7,466 nt of DNA. Source: Thiotrichaceae bacterium UBA4486 (GTDB taxonomy: Bacteria > Pseudomonadota > Gammaproteobacteria > Eutrophobiales > Eutrophobiaceae). The DNA is taken from positions 1-7,466 of the forward strand of contig DGNS01000001.1 of assembly GCA_002389045.1 (NCBI GenBank), read 5' to 3'. Below, piece by piece: positions 1 through 6,230 of this stretch (position 1 is its first letter; every line of letters begins with the position of its first letter). The notes beneath the pieces were generated by a model. The model worked only from the letters and a program-made list of their open reading frames with translations. It searched no databases and was not told the origin of the DNA. A program made the position numbers and the translations under genes.

Positions 1-42
1 CCCTTAGCAGGGGAGCGCCTTCAGCCACTCGGCCATCTCTCC
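1..42 (-). tRNA. tRNA-Ser (anticodon GCU), 5' part only
   Basis: Read on the minus strand from position 42, the sequence starts GGAGAGATGGCCGAGTGG, the typical 5' end of a bacterial serine tRNA: acceptor strand GGAGAGA, then the D-arm with GCCGAGTGGCTGAAGGC. The anticodon stem strand CTCCC (15-11) leads into loop CTGCTAA (10-4), placing anticodon GCT at 8-6, which decodes AGC/AGU serine codons. The window ends after three bases of the 3' anticodon stem strand, so the long variable arm, T-arm and acceptor 3' strand are missing. A serine tRNA just downstream of csrA is also seen in Pseudomonas-type genomes. Confidence 0.93.
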
Positions 43-73
43 AAATCAGGTTCAATTTTCAGGCTTTCACTTG

Positions 74-101
74 CCGCTGTCTGACTTCAGTCCGACAGCG
101 G
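74..101. repeat. Inverted repeat upstream of tRNA-Ser
   Basis: The arms CCGCTGTCTGACT and AGTCCGACAGCGG are complementary over 13 positions with one mismatch, separated by only 2 nt; the innermost pairs must open to make a loop. Read toward the tRNA it is followed by CAAGTGAAAGC, not a U-tract, so it is not a standard terminator. If the tRNA precursor starts near position 130 this would be a stem-loop in its 5' leader. Confidence 0.6.
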
Positions 102-139
102 ATAAATAAAGCGACAGCCGGGGACCATCCTTTCCGCGC

Positions 140-170
140 ATTCTAACAAAATAACGCCGCCGATAATCAA
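140..170 (-). promoter_or_regulatory. Weak candidate promoter for tRNA-Ser
   Basis: On the minus strand a -10-like TAGAAT (145-140) is followed by GC-rich GCGCGG, resembling the discriminator of stringently controlled tRNA promoters. The best -35-like match is TTGATT (170-165), but the spacer is 19 nt, longer than the usual 16-18. It would give a precursor leader of roughly 90 nt. This is a tentative call from motif matching only. Confidence 0.25.
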
Positions 171-219
171 CCATTAAATGGAGGTCGCCGGATTAAAAAT
201 CCACATCGGGTATGCGTCC

Positions 220-246
220 GGAGAAATCATCAGGCCATATTTCTCC
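220..246. repeat. Perfect 8-bp inverted repeat downstream of csrA
   Basis: GGAGAAAT (220-227) and ATTTCTCC (239-246) are perfectly complementary around an 11-nt loop. In the csrA direction the nearest T-run (TTTTT at 199-195) comes about 20 nt after the stem, too far for a classical intrinsic terminator. It may be a 3' mRNA structure of csrA; function is not visible. Confidence 0.5.
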
Positions 247-313
247 ACGTTCAGACCGGCCGCCGCAGACTGCTGGTGTGAGTGTAATCCCTTGTGACAG
301 GTGTTACATCAAA

Positions 314-523
314 TCACTCTGTCGCTTCATCATCCGGCTCTGACGTATTGCCGCCGCTTTTCTCCTGCTGGATGCGTTCATAGATTTCCTCGCGGTGCAC
401 AGAAACATCCTTGGGTGCATTCACGCCAATCCGTACCTGGTTACCGCGTATACCAAGCACCGTAACATTGACGTTATCGCCGATCATAAGCGATTCGCCA
501 ACCCTTCTGGTTAAAATTAACAT
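314..523 (-). CDS. csrA: Carbon storage regulator CsrA (RsmA)
   Basis: A 69-residue homodimeric RNA-binding protein that binds GGA motifs in mRNA leaders to change translation or stability; a global regulator of carbon flux, motility, biofilm and virulence in gammaproteobacteria. The whole CsrA fold is present: MLILTRRVGESLMIGD at the N-terminus, then strands through GNQVRIGVNAPKDVSVHREE, with the RNA-contact residues L4, R6, R7 and R44 conserved. The last 14 or so residues form an acidic tail that varies between species. I chose the ATG at 523-521 because AGGAGA (536-531) lies 7 nt upstream; an in-frame TTG three bases earlier gives only 4 nt spacing. It lies 101 bp downstream of lysC with its own promoter. 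Two GGA motifs in the leader, one inside the ribosome site, suggest autoregulation. Confidence 0.97.
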   Translation of the reverse strand: MLILTRRVGESLMIGDNVNVTVLGIRGNQVRIGVNAPKDVSVHREEIYERIQQEKSGGNTSEPDDEATE

Positions 524-530
524 CAATATA

Positions 531-547
531 TCTCCTGTATCCTTTTG
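531..547 (-). promoter_or_regulatory. csrA ribosome binding site with twin GGA motifs
   Basis: The minus strand reads AAGGATACAGGAGA. The second GGA is the Shine-Dalgarno core (7 nt before ATG) and the first lies 8 nt further upstream. GGA is the core of the CsrA binding motif, and CsrA is known to repress its own translation in E. coli by covering such sites; here this is an inference. Confidence 0.45.
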
Positions 548-577
548 CTCATAGAAAGATCACGTGGATCTGATTTT

Positions 578-606
578 ATTATAGGCATATTTTCAGCCGA
601 TCTAAT
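578..606 (-). promoter_or_regulatory. Candidate csrA promoter
   Basis: In the lysC-csrA gap the minus strand carries a perfect -10 TATAAT (583-578). Seventeen nt upstream is only a weak -35 match, ATTAGA (606-601), so activator or alternative sigma input is possible. A start near 571 would give a leader of about 50 nt. Confidence 0.5.
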
Positions 607-624
607 CATGATCAGTAAAACAAT

Positions 625-1119
625 TCAGGCTGATTGTTCCTGTGCATGATCCAGATCAAAGGCCGTGTGAAGCGTCCTGACACCAAGTTCCAGATATTTT
701 TCAGCGACAACCACTGAAACCTTGATTTCAGAGGTTGATATCATCATGATATTGATTCCCTCATCGGCGAGCGCCTTGAACATCCTGCTCGCAATCCCTG
801 CATGTGAACGCATACCAACACCTACTACTGATATTTTCACAATTCCCTCGTCTCCCTTAACCTCTTTGGCGCCCAGTTCTTCCGCGATTTTATCCAGTAT
901 CTTCCTCGCCCTGGCAAAATCATTTCTGTGCACCGTGAAGGTAAAGTCAGTCGTATTATCCACACCAACGTTCTGGACAATCATATCCACCTCGATATTG
1001 GCGTCGGCAATAGGTCCCAGGATCGAGAATGCGATTCCGGGCCGGTCAGGTACCCCCACGATGGTCAGTTTGGCTTCATCACGATTATGGGCGATCCCGG
1101 ATATGACTGCTTGTTCCAT
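625..1119 (-). CDS. Possible internal-start aspartokinase beta subunit
   Basis: In some aspartokinases (Bacillus subtilis, Corynebacterium, Thermus) the same gene also makes a C-terminal regulatory beta subunit from an in-frame internal start, giving an alpha2-beta2 enzyme. Here Met247 of LysC (ATG at 1119-1117) is preceded by a full consensus AGGAGG (1133-1128) with 8 nt spacing, far better than the site of the main start. The product would be 164 residues holding both ACT domains, beginning MEQAVISGIAHNRDEAKLT, just where known beta subunits begin. The site is seen; its use is inferred. Confidence 0.5.
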   Translation of the reverse strand: MEQAVISGIAHNRDEAKLTIVGVPDRPGIAFSILGPIADANIEVDMIVQNVGVDNTTDFTFTVHRNDFARARKILDKIAEELGAKEVKGDEGIVKISVVGVGMRSHAGIASRMFKALADEGINIMMISTSEIKVSVVVAEKYLELGVRTLHTAFDLDHAQEQSA

Positions 1120-1857
1120 GAAATCTTCCTCCTGACTGATTAATGTCCCCGGACCTTCCTCAAAAGAGGACAACACCCTGAGATTGACATTGTACTTGCT
1201 GGCAAATTCCACCGAGCGGATCTGCAGGACCTTGGATCCCAGGCTGGCCATTTCCAGCATTTCCTCGTAGGTAATGCGGTCGAGCCTGCGGGCATTGGGC
1301 TCAATGCGCGGGTCAGCGGTGTAAACGCCATCGACATCCGTATAGATATGGCACTCATCCGCATTCAACGCCGCGGCCATCGCCACCGCCGTCGTATCGG
1401 AACCGCCACGACCCAGGGTCGTGATATTGCCATTTTCATCGATGCCCTGGAATCCGGCAATCACAACGACCTTGCCGTCATTCAGGTCACGCAACACCCG
1501 GGCCGCCTCGATGTCCATGATACGCGCCTTATTGTGCGCGTCATCCGTCAGGATGTGGACCTGGCCACCGGTATAGGAACGGGCCGGATAACCCTTGTGT
1601 TCCAGAGCCATGCACATCAGGGCTATGGTCACCTGTTCTCCGGTCGAGAGCAAGACATCAAGTTCACGGCCATGCGCCTGGTCGGTCACCTGTTGCGACA
1701 AACCCAGCAGACGGTCGGTTTCACCTTTCATTGCCGAAACCACGACCACCACCTTGTGGCCCTGCTTGCGGGTCTCGATCACCTTGTCGGCCACGGCCTT
1801 GATACGGTCCGTGTCGCCCACGGAGGTACCACCGTATTTTTGTACGATTAACGCCAT
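625..1857 (-). CDS. lysC: Aspartate kinase (aspartokinase), ACT-regulated
   Basis: Catalyses ATP-dependent phosphorylation of L-aspartate to aspartyl-4-phosphate, the first step toward lysine/diaminopimelate, threonine and methionine; cytoplasmic. The 410 residues match the monofunctional Pseudomonas-type enzyme length. Visible motifs: the nucleotide-kinase signature KYGGTS (7-12), SAMKGETD (41-48), STGEQ (71-75), the glycine-rich TLGRGGSDTTA (147-157) and YTDVDGVYTADPR (172-184). Two ACT domains follow (about 265-340 and 343-405), the usual site of lysine/threonine feedback; there is no homoserine dehydrogenase fusion. Start ATG at 1857-1855 gives the canonical MALIVQKYGGTS, although its Shine-Dalgarno (ACAGG) is weak. 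alaS ends 70 bp upstream. A strong internal ribosome site suggests a separate beta subunit (listed separately). Confidence 0.97.
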   Translation of the reverse strand: MALIVQKYGGTSVGDTDRIKAVADKVIETRKQGHKVVVVVSAMKGETDRLLGLSQQVTDQAHGRELDVLLSTGEQVTIALMCMALEHKGYPARSYTGGQVHILTDDAHNKARIMDIEAARVLRDLNDGKVVVIAGFQGIDENGNITTLGRGGSDTTAVAMAAALNADECHIYTDVDGVYTADPRIEPNARRLDRITYEEMLEMASLGSKVLQIRSVEFASKYNVNLRVLSSFEEGPGTLISQEEDFMEQAVISGIAHNRDEAKLTIVGVPDRPGIAFSILGPIADANIEVDMIVQNVGVDNTTDFTFTVHRNDFARARKILDKIAEELGAKEVKGDEGIVKISVVGVGMRSHAGIASRMFKALADEGINIMMISTSEIKVSVVVAEKYLELGVRTLHTAFDLDHAQEQSA

Positions 1858-1884
1858 AGCCTGTCCGGGTTCAAAAACTGGCGG

Positions 1885-1912
1885 ATTCTAGCGGAATATG
1901 GGGGAAAGTAAA
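1885..1912 (-). promoter_or_regulatory. Candidate lysC promoter
   Basis: In the 70-bp alaS-lysC gap the minus strand has TTTACT (1912-1907, 4/6 to the -35 consensus), a 16-nt spacer and TAGAAT (1890-1885, 5/6 to the -10). A start near 1878 would leave a leader of about 20 nt. lysC may also be read through from alaS, since I see no terminator between them. Confidence 0.4.
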
Positions 1913-1927
1913 ACTTGCGGGCAACAA

Positions 1928-4531
1928 TCAGGACAATCGCCCGCGGATCCAGCCTTCGACACCGGCCAGCGCGGCATCGAGCCGGCTTGGATCGTTACCG
2001 CCGGCCTGGGCCATGTCGGCGCGTCCGCCGCCCTTGCCGCCCACCTGTTCGGCAACGAAATTCACCAGCTCGCCGGCCTTGATGGACGCGGTTGCATCCT
2101 CGGTAACCCCGGCCACCAGGCTGACCTTGGAATCTTTTACCGTCGCCAGCACCAGCGCCGCCGTGCCGAGCTTGTTTTTGAGCTGGTCCACGGTGCTGCG
2201 CAGGGTTCCCGGATCGGCATTTTCCAGGTGCCGGGCGAGGACCTTGATGCCGTTGATGTCGATGGCCTCGGCAGCCATGTCGTCCCCCACGGAACTGGCG
2301 AGCTTGTTTTTGTACTGTTCGACCTGTTTTTCCAGTTTCCTGGTTTTTTCCAGCACCTGGTGGAGGCGACCTTCGACGTTTTCACGGTCGACCTTGAGCA
2401 GCCGGGCGATGTTGCCGAGGCTGTGATCGTAATGATTGACCAGGTTCAGGCTGGCGTAGCCGCTGACCGCCTCGATACGGCGGATGCCGGCGGCGATGCC
2501 GGTCTCGTTGATGATCTTGAACAGACCGATGTCGCCGCTGCGCTTGACGTGGGTGCCGCCGCACAGCTCCACCGAGAAGTTGCCACCGATGGTCAGCACC
2601 CGCACCTCGTCCTCGTATTTTTCACCAAACAGCGACATGGCGCCCGATTCCATGGCCTTGTCCAGTGGCATGATCTCCACACTGGTGGGAAAGTTACGCA
2701 GGATCACCTGGTTGACCATGGATTCGATTTTCCACAATTCCTCCTGACTCAGCGGTTTATCGTGCGAAAAATCAAAACGCAGGCGATCGGGAGCCACCAG
2801 CGATCCTTTCTGCACCACGTGCTCGCCGAGCACGGCGCGCAGGGCCGCGTGCAACAAATGCGTGGCCGAATGATTGCGCACGGTGTCCATGCGCGTTTCG
2901 CGATTGACCCGGGCGCTGACGGTTTGGCCGACCCGGATCGATCCCTGCCTGACCCGGCCGAGATGAATATGGGCTTTCATCTGTTTTTTGGTGTCCTGTA
3001 CCTCGAACATCAAGCCGTCTGCGCGAATCTCACCGCGGTCGCCCACCTGGCCACCGGACTCGGCATAGAACGGCGTACTGTCCAGGATCACGCCGCCGGC
3101 TTCGCCGCTTTGCAGTTGATTCACCAGTTGGCCGTCACAGTAAATGGCCTTGACCGTGGCCTCGCCTTCGAGGTTTTCATAACCGTAGAAATTGGTGACT
3201 TCCTGGATCTCGGGGAACTGGCCGGCGTCCATCTCGAACTTGCTGGCCGCCCGGGCGCGCTCGCGTTGTTCGGCCATGGCCTTGTCGAAGCCTTCCATGT
3301 CCAGGGTAAGATTGCGTTCCCGGGCAATATCCGCGGTCAGGTCCACGGGAAAGCCGTAGGTGTCGTAAAGCCGGAAAATATCCTCGCCGGCGATGCGCTT
3401 GCCACCGCCACGCTCGATGGCGTCTTCCAGGTGCCGCAGGCCCTGGGCAAGAGTTTCGGCAAAACGGTGTTCCTCCTGCAGCAGCACTTTCGTGACCTGC
3501 GCCTTCGCCCGGCTGAGTTCCGGGTAGGCGGTGCCCATTTCCGCTTCCAGCGGCGCCACCAGCTGGTGAAAAAACGGCTCGGTAAAACCCAGCTTGTTGC
3601 CATGACGCACGGCACGGCGAATGATCCGGCGCAGCACATACCCGCGGCCTTCGTTGGCGGGCATGACGCCATCGGTGATCAAAAAGGCGCAGGAGCGGAT
3701 ATGGTCGGCGAGCACGCGCATGGAGGTCAGGTCGGGGTCTTCGCGGGGAGAGAGTTCACGGATGGCGTCGATCAGGGTCCGGAACAGGTCGATATCATAA
3801 TTATTGTGCACGCCCTGCATGACCGCGGCGATGCGTTCAAGTCCCATGCCGGTATCCACCGACGGTTTGGGAATGGGATTTAAGGTGCCGTCCTTGTCGC
3901 GGTTGAACTGGGTGAATACCAGGTTCCAGATTTCGATGTAGCGGTCGGCGTCCTCGTCCGGGCTGCCCGGGGGTCCGCCGGGGATTTCCGGGCCGTGATC
4001 GTAGAAGATCTCCGAGCAGGGGCCGCAGGGGCCGGTATCGCCCATGGACCAGAAGTTGTCTTTCTCGCCGCAACGGCTGAAACGCTCGCGGCTCACGCCC
4101 ATGTCCTGCAGCCAGATGCGCTCGGCCTCCTCGTCATCCTCGTAAACCGTCACCCAGAGGCGATCCTCGGGGATGCCGAGTTTTTGCGTCAGGAACTCCC
4201 AGGAATAGCGAATGGCTTCGGTCTTGAAATAATCGCCGAAACTGAAATTACCGAGCATTTCAAACAGGGTGTGATGGCGGGCGGTATAGCCGACGTTTTC
4301 CAGGTCGTTGTGCTTGCCGCCGGCACGCACGCAGCGCTGTACCGTGGCCGCGCGCGTGTAGGGCCGTTTATCCAGCCCCAGAAATACATCCTTGAATTGC
4401 ACCATACCGGCATTGGTAAAAAGCAGGGTCGGATCGTTGGCCGGCACCAGGGGACTGCCTGGCACGATTTCGTGGTCCTGGCTCCTGAAATAATCCAGGA
4501 ACGCCTGTCTTAACTCCGCTGTTGTTTTCAT
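1928..4531 (-). CDS. alaS: Alanyl-tRNA synthetase
   Basis: Class II aminoacyl-tRNA synthetase that charges tRNA-Ala and hydrolyses mischarged Ser/Gly-tRNA-Ala; cytoplasmic. Its 867 residues are close to E. coli AlaRS (876). The catalytic domain begins TTAELRQAFLDYF and carries NDPTLLFTNAGMVQFKD (32-48), RCVRAGGKHNDLENVG (66-81), RHHTLFEMLGNFSFGDYF (85-102) and GMGLERIA (228-235). The editing domain keeps the zinc-site pattern: NHSATH (H554, H558) and CGGTH (C657, H661). A coiled stretch (about 715-745) precedes the C-Ala domain ending in GGKGGGRADMAQAGG (831-845). The ATG overlaps the recX stop as ATGA, with GGGAG only 3 nt upstream, so translation is probably coupled to recX. Long open frames on the opposite strand are codon-bias shadows. 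Confidence 0.98.
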   Translation of the reverse strand: MKTTAELRQAFLDYFRSQDHEIVPGSPLVPANDPTLLFTNAGMVQFKDVFLGLDKRPYTRAATVQRCVRAGGKHNDLENVGYTARHHTLFEMLGNFSFGDYFKTEAIRYSWEFLTQKLGIPEDRLWVTVYEDDEEAERIWLQDMGVSRERFSRCGEKDNFWSMGDTGPCGPCSEIFYDHGPEIPGGPPGSPDEDADRYIEIWNLVFTQFNRDKDGTLNPIPKPSVDTGMGLERIAAVMQGVHNNYDIDLFRTLIDAIRELSPREDPDLTSMRVLADHIRSCAFLITDGVMPANEGRGYVLRRIIRRAVRHGNKLGFTEPFFHQLVAPLEAEMGTAYPELSRAKAQVTKVLLQEEHRFAETLAQGLRHLEDAIERGGGKRIAGEDIFRLYDTYGFPVDLTADIARERNLTLDMEGFDKAMAEQRERARAASKFEMDAGQFPEIQEVTNFYGYENLEGEATVKAIYCDGQLVNQLQSGEAGGVILDSTPFYAESGGQVGDRGEIRADGLMFEVQDTKKQMKAHIHLGRVRQGSIRVGQTVSARVNRETRMDTVRNHSATHLLHAALRAVLGEHVVQKGSLVAPDRLRFDFSHDKPLSQEELWKIESMVNQVILRNFPTSVEIMPLDKAMESGAMSLFGEKYEDEVRVLTIGGNFSVELCGGTHVKRSGDIGLFKIINETGIAAGIRRIEAVSGYASLNLVNHYDHSLGNIARLLKVDRENVEGRLHQVLEKTRKLEKQVEQYKNKLASSVGDDMAAEAIDINGIKVLARHLENADPGTLRSTVDQLKNKLGTAALVLATVKDSKVSLVAGVTEDATASIKAGELVNFVAEQVGGKGGGRADMAQAGGNDPSRLDAALAGVEGWIRGRLS

Positions 4532-4983
4532 TGACTCCCGGGCGACTTGAGAAGCTGGTTAATCTGTTCGGCACTGAAGCCGCGATTATAAAGAAATCGC
4601 GATTGTTTGGCCTTGTTCTGAAAATCACCCGGAATATCACTGCCGAATTTCCCCGCCCTGACCCGTTCGGCGATGTCGAGCCAGTCCGTGGTCCCTGCAT
4701 TCAGGTACCCGTCTATGAGTGCGGCATCGATACCGCGCAACTCGAGTTCGCGGCGGATCTTCAACGGCCCGTGACCTTTGGCCATGCGCTGGTGCACGAA
4801 GCTTTCGGCGAAGCGTTCGTCACTCTGCAGACCCTCGCCAGCGAGGGTCTGCAACAGGTCGGCAATCAGCTCGCTGTCGTCGCAGGCGCGCGCCAGTTTC
4901 AACTGCAGTTCGTGGCGGCTGTGTTCGCGTCGGGCGAGAAAATCACAGGCCTTTTGCAGCAGTTTTTGCCGGTCGCTGCTCAG
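4528..4983 (-). CDS. recX: Regulatory protein RecX, probable CTG start
   Basis: RecX binds RecA filaments and limits their growth and activity. From the CTG at 4983-4981 the product is 151 residues, the usual RecX size, with the family's three-helix repeats: LLQKACDFLARREHSRHEL (8-26), SDERFAESFVHQRMAKGHGP (54-73) followed by IRRELELRGI, and a C-terminal RFLYNRGFSAEQI (129-141). Between the upstream in-frame stop (TGA, 5010-5008) and 4903 there is no ATG, GTG or TTG in this frame. The first standard start is a TTG at 4902, which would delete the conserved first helix. CTG at 4983 overlaps the recA stop as CTGA and has GAGGA (4997-4993) 9 nt upstream, so I favour it. The gene ends in an ATGA overlap with alaS and contains a perfect hairpin at 4826-4853. 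Confidence 0.88.
   Translation of the reverse strand: MSSDRQKLLQKACDFLARREHSRHELQLKLARACDDSELIADLLQTLAGEGLQSDERFAESFVHQRMAKGHGPLKIRRELELRGIDAALIDGYLNAGTTDWLDIAERVRAGKFGSDIPGDFQNKAKQSRFLYNRGFSAEQINQLLKSPGSQ
4826..4853. repeat. Perfect 13-bp inverted repeat inside recX
   Basis: TGCAGACCCTCGC (4826-4838) and GCGAGGGTCTGCA (4841-4853) are perfect reverse complements with only 2 nt between them; in RNA this would close as a 12-bp GC-rich stem with a CCAG or CTGG tetraloop depending on strand. It lies in the recX reading frame, encoding LQTLAGEGLQ (44-53). No U-tract follows on the minus strand, so it is not a simple terminator. Confidence 0.8.
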
Positions 4984-6029
4984 ACCGCCAGTTCCTCTTC
5001 GGCTTTTTCATCCGGTGTATTTTCAACGGCAACGGATGGTAACAGTTTTTCCCGGACTTGCGTCTCGATTTCGCGGGCAATGTGCGGATTTTCCTTGAGG
5101 AAATTACGCACATTGTCCTTGCCCTGGCCGATACGGTCATCCTTGTAACTGTACCAGGCACCGGCCTTGTCGATGATCCCCTGCTGTACGCCCATGTCGA
5201 TGATCTCGCCTTCCAGCGAAATACCCTCGCCATAGAGAATATCGAACTCGGCCTGTTTGAACGGCGGCGCCACCTTGTTCTTCACCACCTTGACGCGGGT
5301 TTCGTTGCCGACCACTTCATCACCCTTCTTGACCGCGCCGATGCGGCGGATATCGAGGCGCACGGAGGAATAGAATTTCAGCGCGTTTCCGCCGGTGGTG
5401 GTTTCGGGGTTGCCGAACATGACGCCGATCTTCATACGGATCTGGTTAATGAAGATCACGCAGCAGTTGGCGCGCTTGATGTTGCCGGTGAGTTTACGCA
5501 GCGCCTGCGACATCAGGCGCGCGGCCAGGCCCATGTGCGAATCACCCATTTCGCCCTCGATTTCCGCTCTCGGCACCAGCGCCGCCACGGAGTCGATGAC
5601 CACCAGTTCCACCGCGCCGCTGCGCACCAGCATGTCGCAGATCTCCAGCGCCTGTTCCCCGGTGTCCGGCTGTGACACCAGCAGATCGTCGATATTGACA
5701 CCCAGCTTCTCGGCGTAGACCGGATCCAGCGCATGCTCGGCATCGATGAAGGCGCAGGTCTTGCCCTGTTTCTGCGCCTCGGCAATCACCGACAGGGTCA
5801 GGGTGGTTTTACCGGAGGATTCCGGTCCGTAAATCTCGACAATGCGGCCGTACGGCAGGCCGCCGACGCCCAGCGCGATGTCCAGGCCCAGCGACCCGGT
5901 GCTGACCGTGGGGATCTCGGCCACCGGCTGATCGCCCATTTTCATCACGGACCCCTTGCCAAACTGCTTTTCAATCTGGCTGAGCGCCATGCTCAGGGCC
6001 TTTTGTTTGTCGTCGTCTGTGTTCGCCAT
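4980..6029 (-). CDS. recA: Recombinase RecA
   Basis: ATP-dependent strand-exchange protein for homologous recombination and co-protease for LexA cleavage in the SOS response; forms cytoplasmic filaments on single-stranded DNA. Full length at 349 residues. Walker A is GPESSGKT (68-75, K74), the catalytic glutamate is in DAEHALDP (E98), Walker B is LVVID (142-146). Loop L1 is EGEMGDSHMG (158-167) and loop L2 runs from NQIRMKIGVMFGNPETTTGG (195-214). The C-terminus ends in the acidic tail EKAEEELAV. ATG at 6029-6027 has a strong AAGGAG site 7 nt upstream. It is the first gene of the leftward block, with its own strong promoter about 125 nt upstream and a structured 5' leader. Its last codons contain the likely ribosome site of recX. 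Confidence 0.99.
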   Translation of the reverse strand: MANTDDDKQKALSMALSQIEKQFGKGSVMKMGDQPVAEIPTVSTGSLGLDIALGVGGLPYGRIVEIYGPESSGKTTLTLSVIAEAQKQGKTCAFIDAEHALDPVYAEKLGVNIDDLLVSQPDTGEQALEICDMLVRSGAVELVVIDSVAALVPRAEIEGEMGDSHMGLAARLMSQALRKLTGNIKRANCCVIFINQIRMKIGVMFGNPETTTGGNALKFYSSVRLDIRRIGAVKKGDEVVGNETRVKVVKNKVAPPFKQAEFDILYGEGISLEGEIIDMGVQQGIIDKAGAWYSYKDDRIGQGKDNVRNFLKENPHIAREIETQVREKLLPSVAVENTPDEKAEEELAV

Positions 6030-6103
6030 GTGCTGTCTCCTTGGTGTTCGTCAATTGGTGTATCCGCTTGCCGGAAGGCATACCCTCGCGGGTGATATCC
6101 AGC

Positions 6104-6151
6104 CCGCATTTCTCGCCACCCCTCTACTGCGGACGCTGGTGAGAAATGCGG
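6104..6151 (-). promoter_or_regulatory. Stem-loop at the 5' end of the recA mRNA
   Basis: The arms CCGCATTTCTCGCCA (6104-6118) and TGGTGAGAAATGCGG (6137-6151) pair over 15 bp, interrupted by one G-T/A-C position, around an 18-nt loop. With the predicted transcription start near 6154, the stem would begin 3-4 nt from the mRNA 5' end. Such 5'-terminal hairpins are known to protect mRNAs from decay (as in E. coli ompA); this role is inferred. It is not followed by a U-tract on the minus strand. Confidence 0.65.
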
Positions 6152-6160
6152 ACTAGTGAT

Positions 6161-6189
6161 AATTTAGGCAATACTTTTGTTGATGTCAA
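6161..6189 (-). promoter_or_regulatory. recA promoter (sigma-70 type)
   Basis: The minus strand has a perfect -35 TTGACA (6189-6184), an optimal 17-nt spacer and -10 TAAATT (6166-6161, 4/6). The bases just upstream are A-rich (two A6 runs), resembling an UP element. The predicted start is near 6154. I see no CTGT-N8-ACAG LexA box anywhere in 6030-6420. Confidence 0.75.
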
Positions 6190-6216
6190 TATTTTTTATT
6201 ACCTATGTATTTTTTA
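6190..6216. repeat. Twin A/T-tract direct repeat upstream of recA promoter
   Basis: TATTTTTTA occurs at 6190-6198 and again at 6208-6216, an exact 9-bp repeat with an 18-bp period, immediately upstream of the recA -35. It lies in an AT-rich island that contrasts sharply with the GC-rich genes around it. It could act as an UP element or a bendable segment. Confidence 0.55.
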
Positions 6217-6230
6217 CTATATCCTATAAT

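Larger units (their letters stand above)
43..313. other. csrA-tRNA-Ser intergenic region
   Basis: This 271-bp gap shows no convincing coding sequence. It contains three inverted repeats (74-101, 220-246, 293-308), listed separately, and a weak candidate promoter for the tRNA. I see no hairpin followed directly by a U-tract in the direction of csrA transcription, so no intrinsic terminator for csrA is called. Confidence 0.6.

Noticed and set aside
74..101. Intrinsic terminator for csrA
   Set aside because: The stem is good but neither strand has a U-tract right after it, and it lies more than 200 bp past the csrA stop.
524..526. TTG at 526 as the csrA start (giving MMLILT)
   Set aside because: It leaves only 4 nt to the Shine-Dalgarno; the next codon, ATG 523, gives 7 nt and the universal CsrA N-terminus MLILTRR.
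1898..3883. A 661-codon open frame on the plus strand opposite alaS
   Set aside because: It is fully antisense to a textbook-complete AlaRS, and its translation is a low-complexity H/G/D/Q-rich shadow without a recognisable domain. GC-rich codon use in alaS explains the lack of stops.
5058..5675. A 205-codon plus-strand frame opposite recA, and similar frames opposite lysC and recX
   Set aside because: They mirror conserved genes, have no family resemblance and lack convincing ribosome sites.
6043..6060. TTGACG just upstream of the recA ribosome site as a promoter -35
   Set aside because: A matching -10 would fall on the recA start codon; the TTGACA-17-TAAATT promoter at 6189-6161 is far better.
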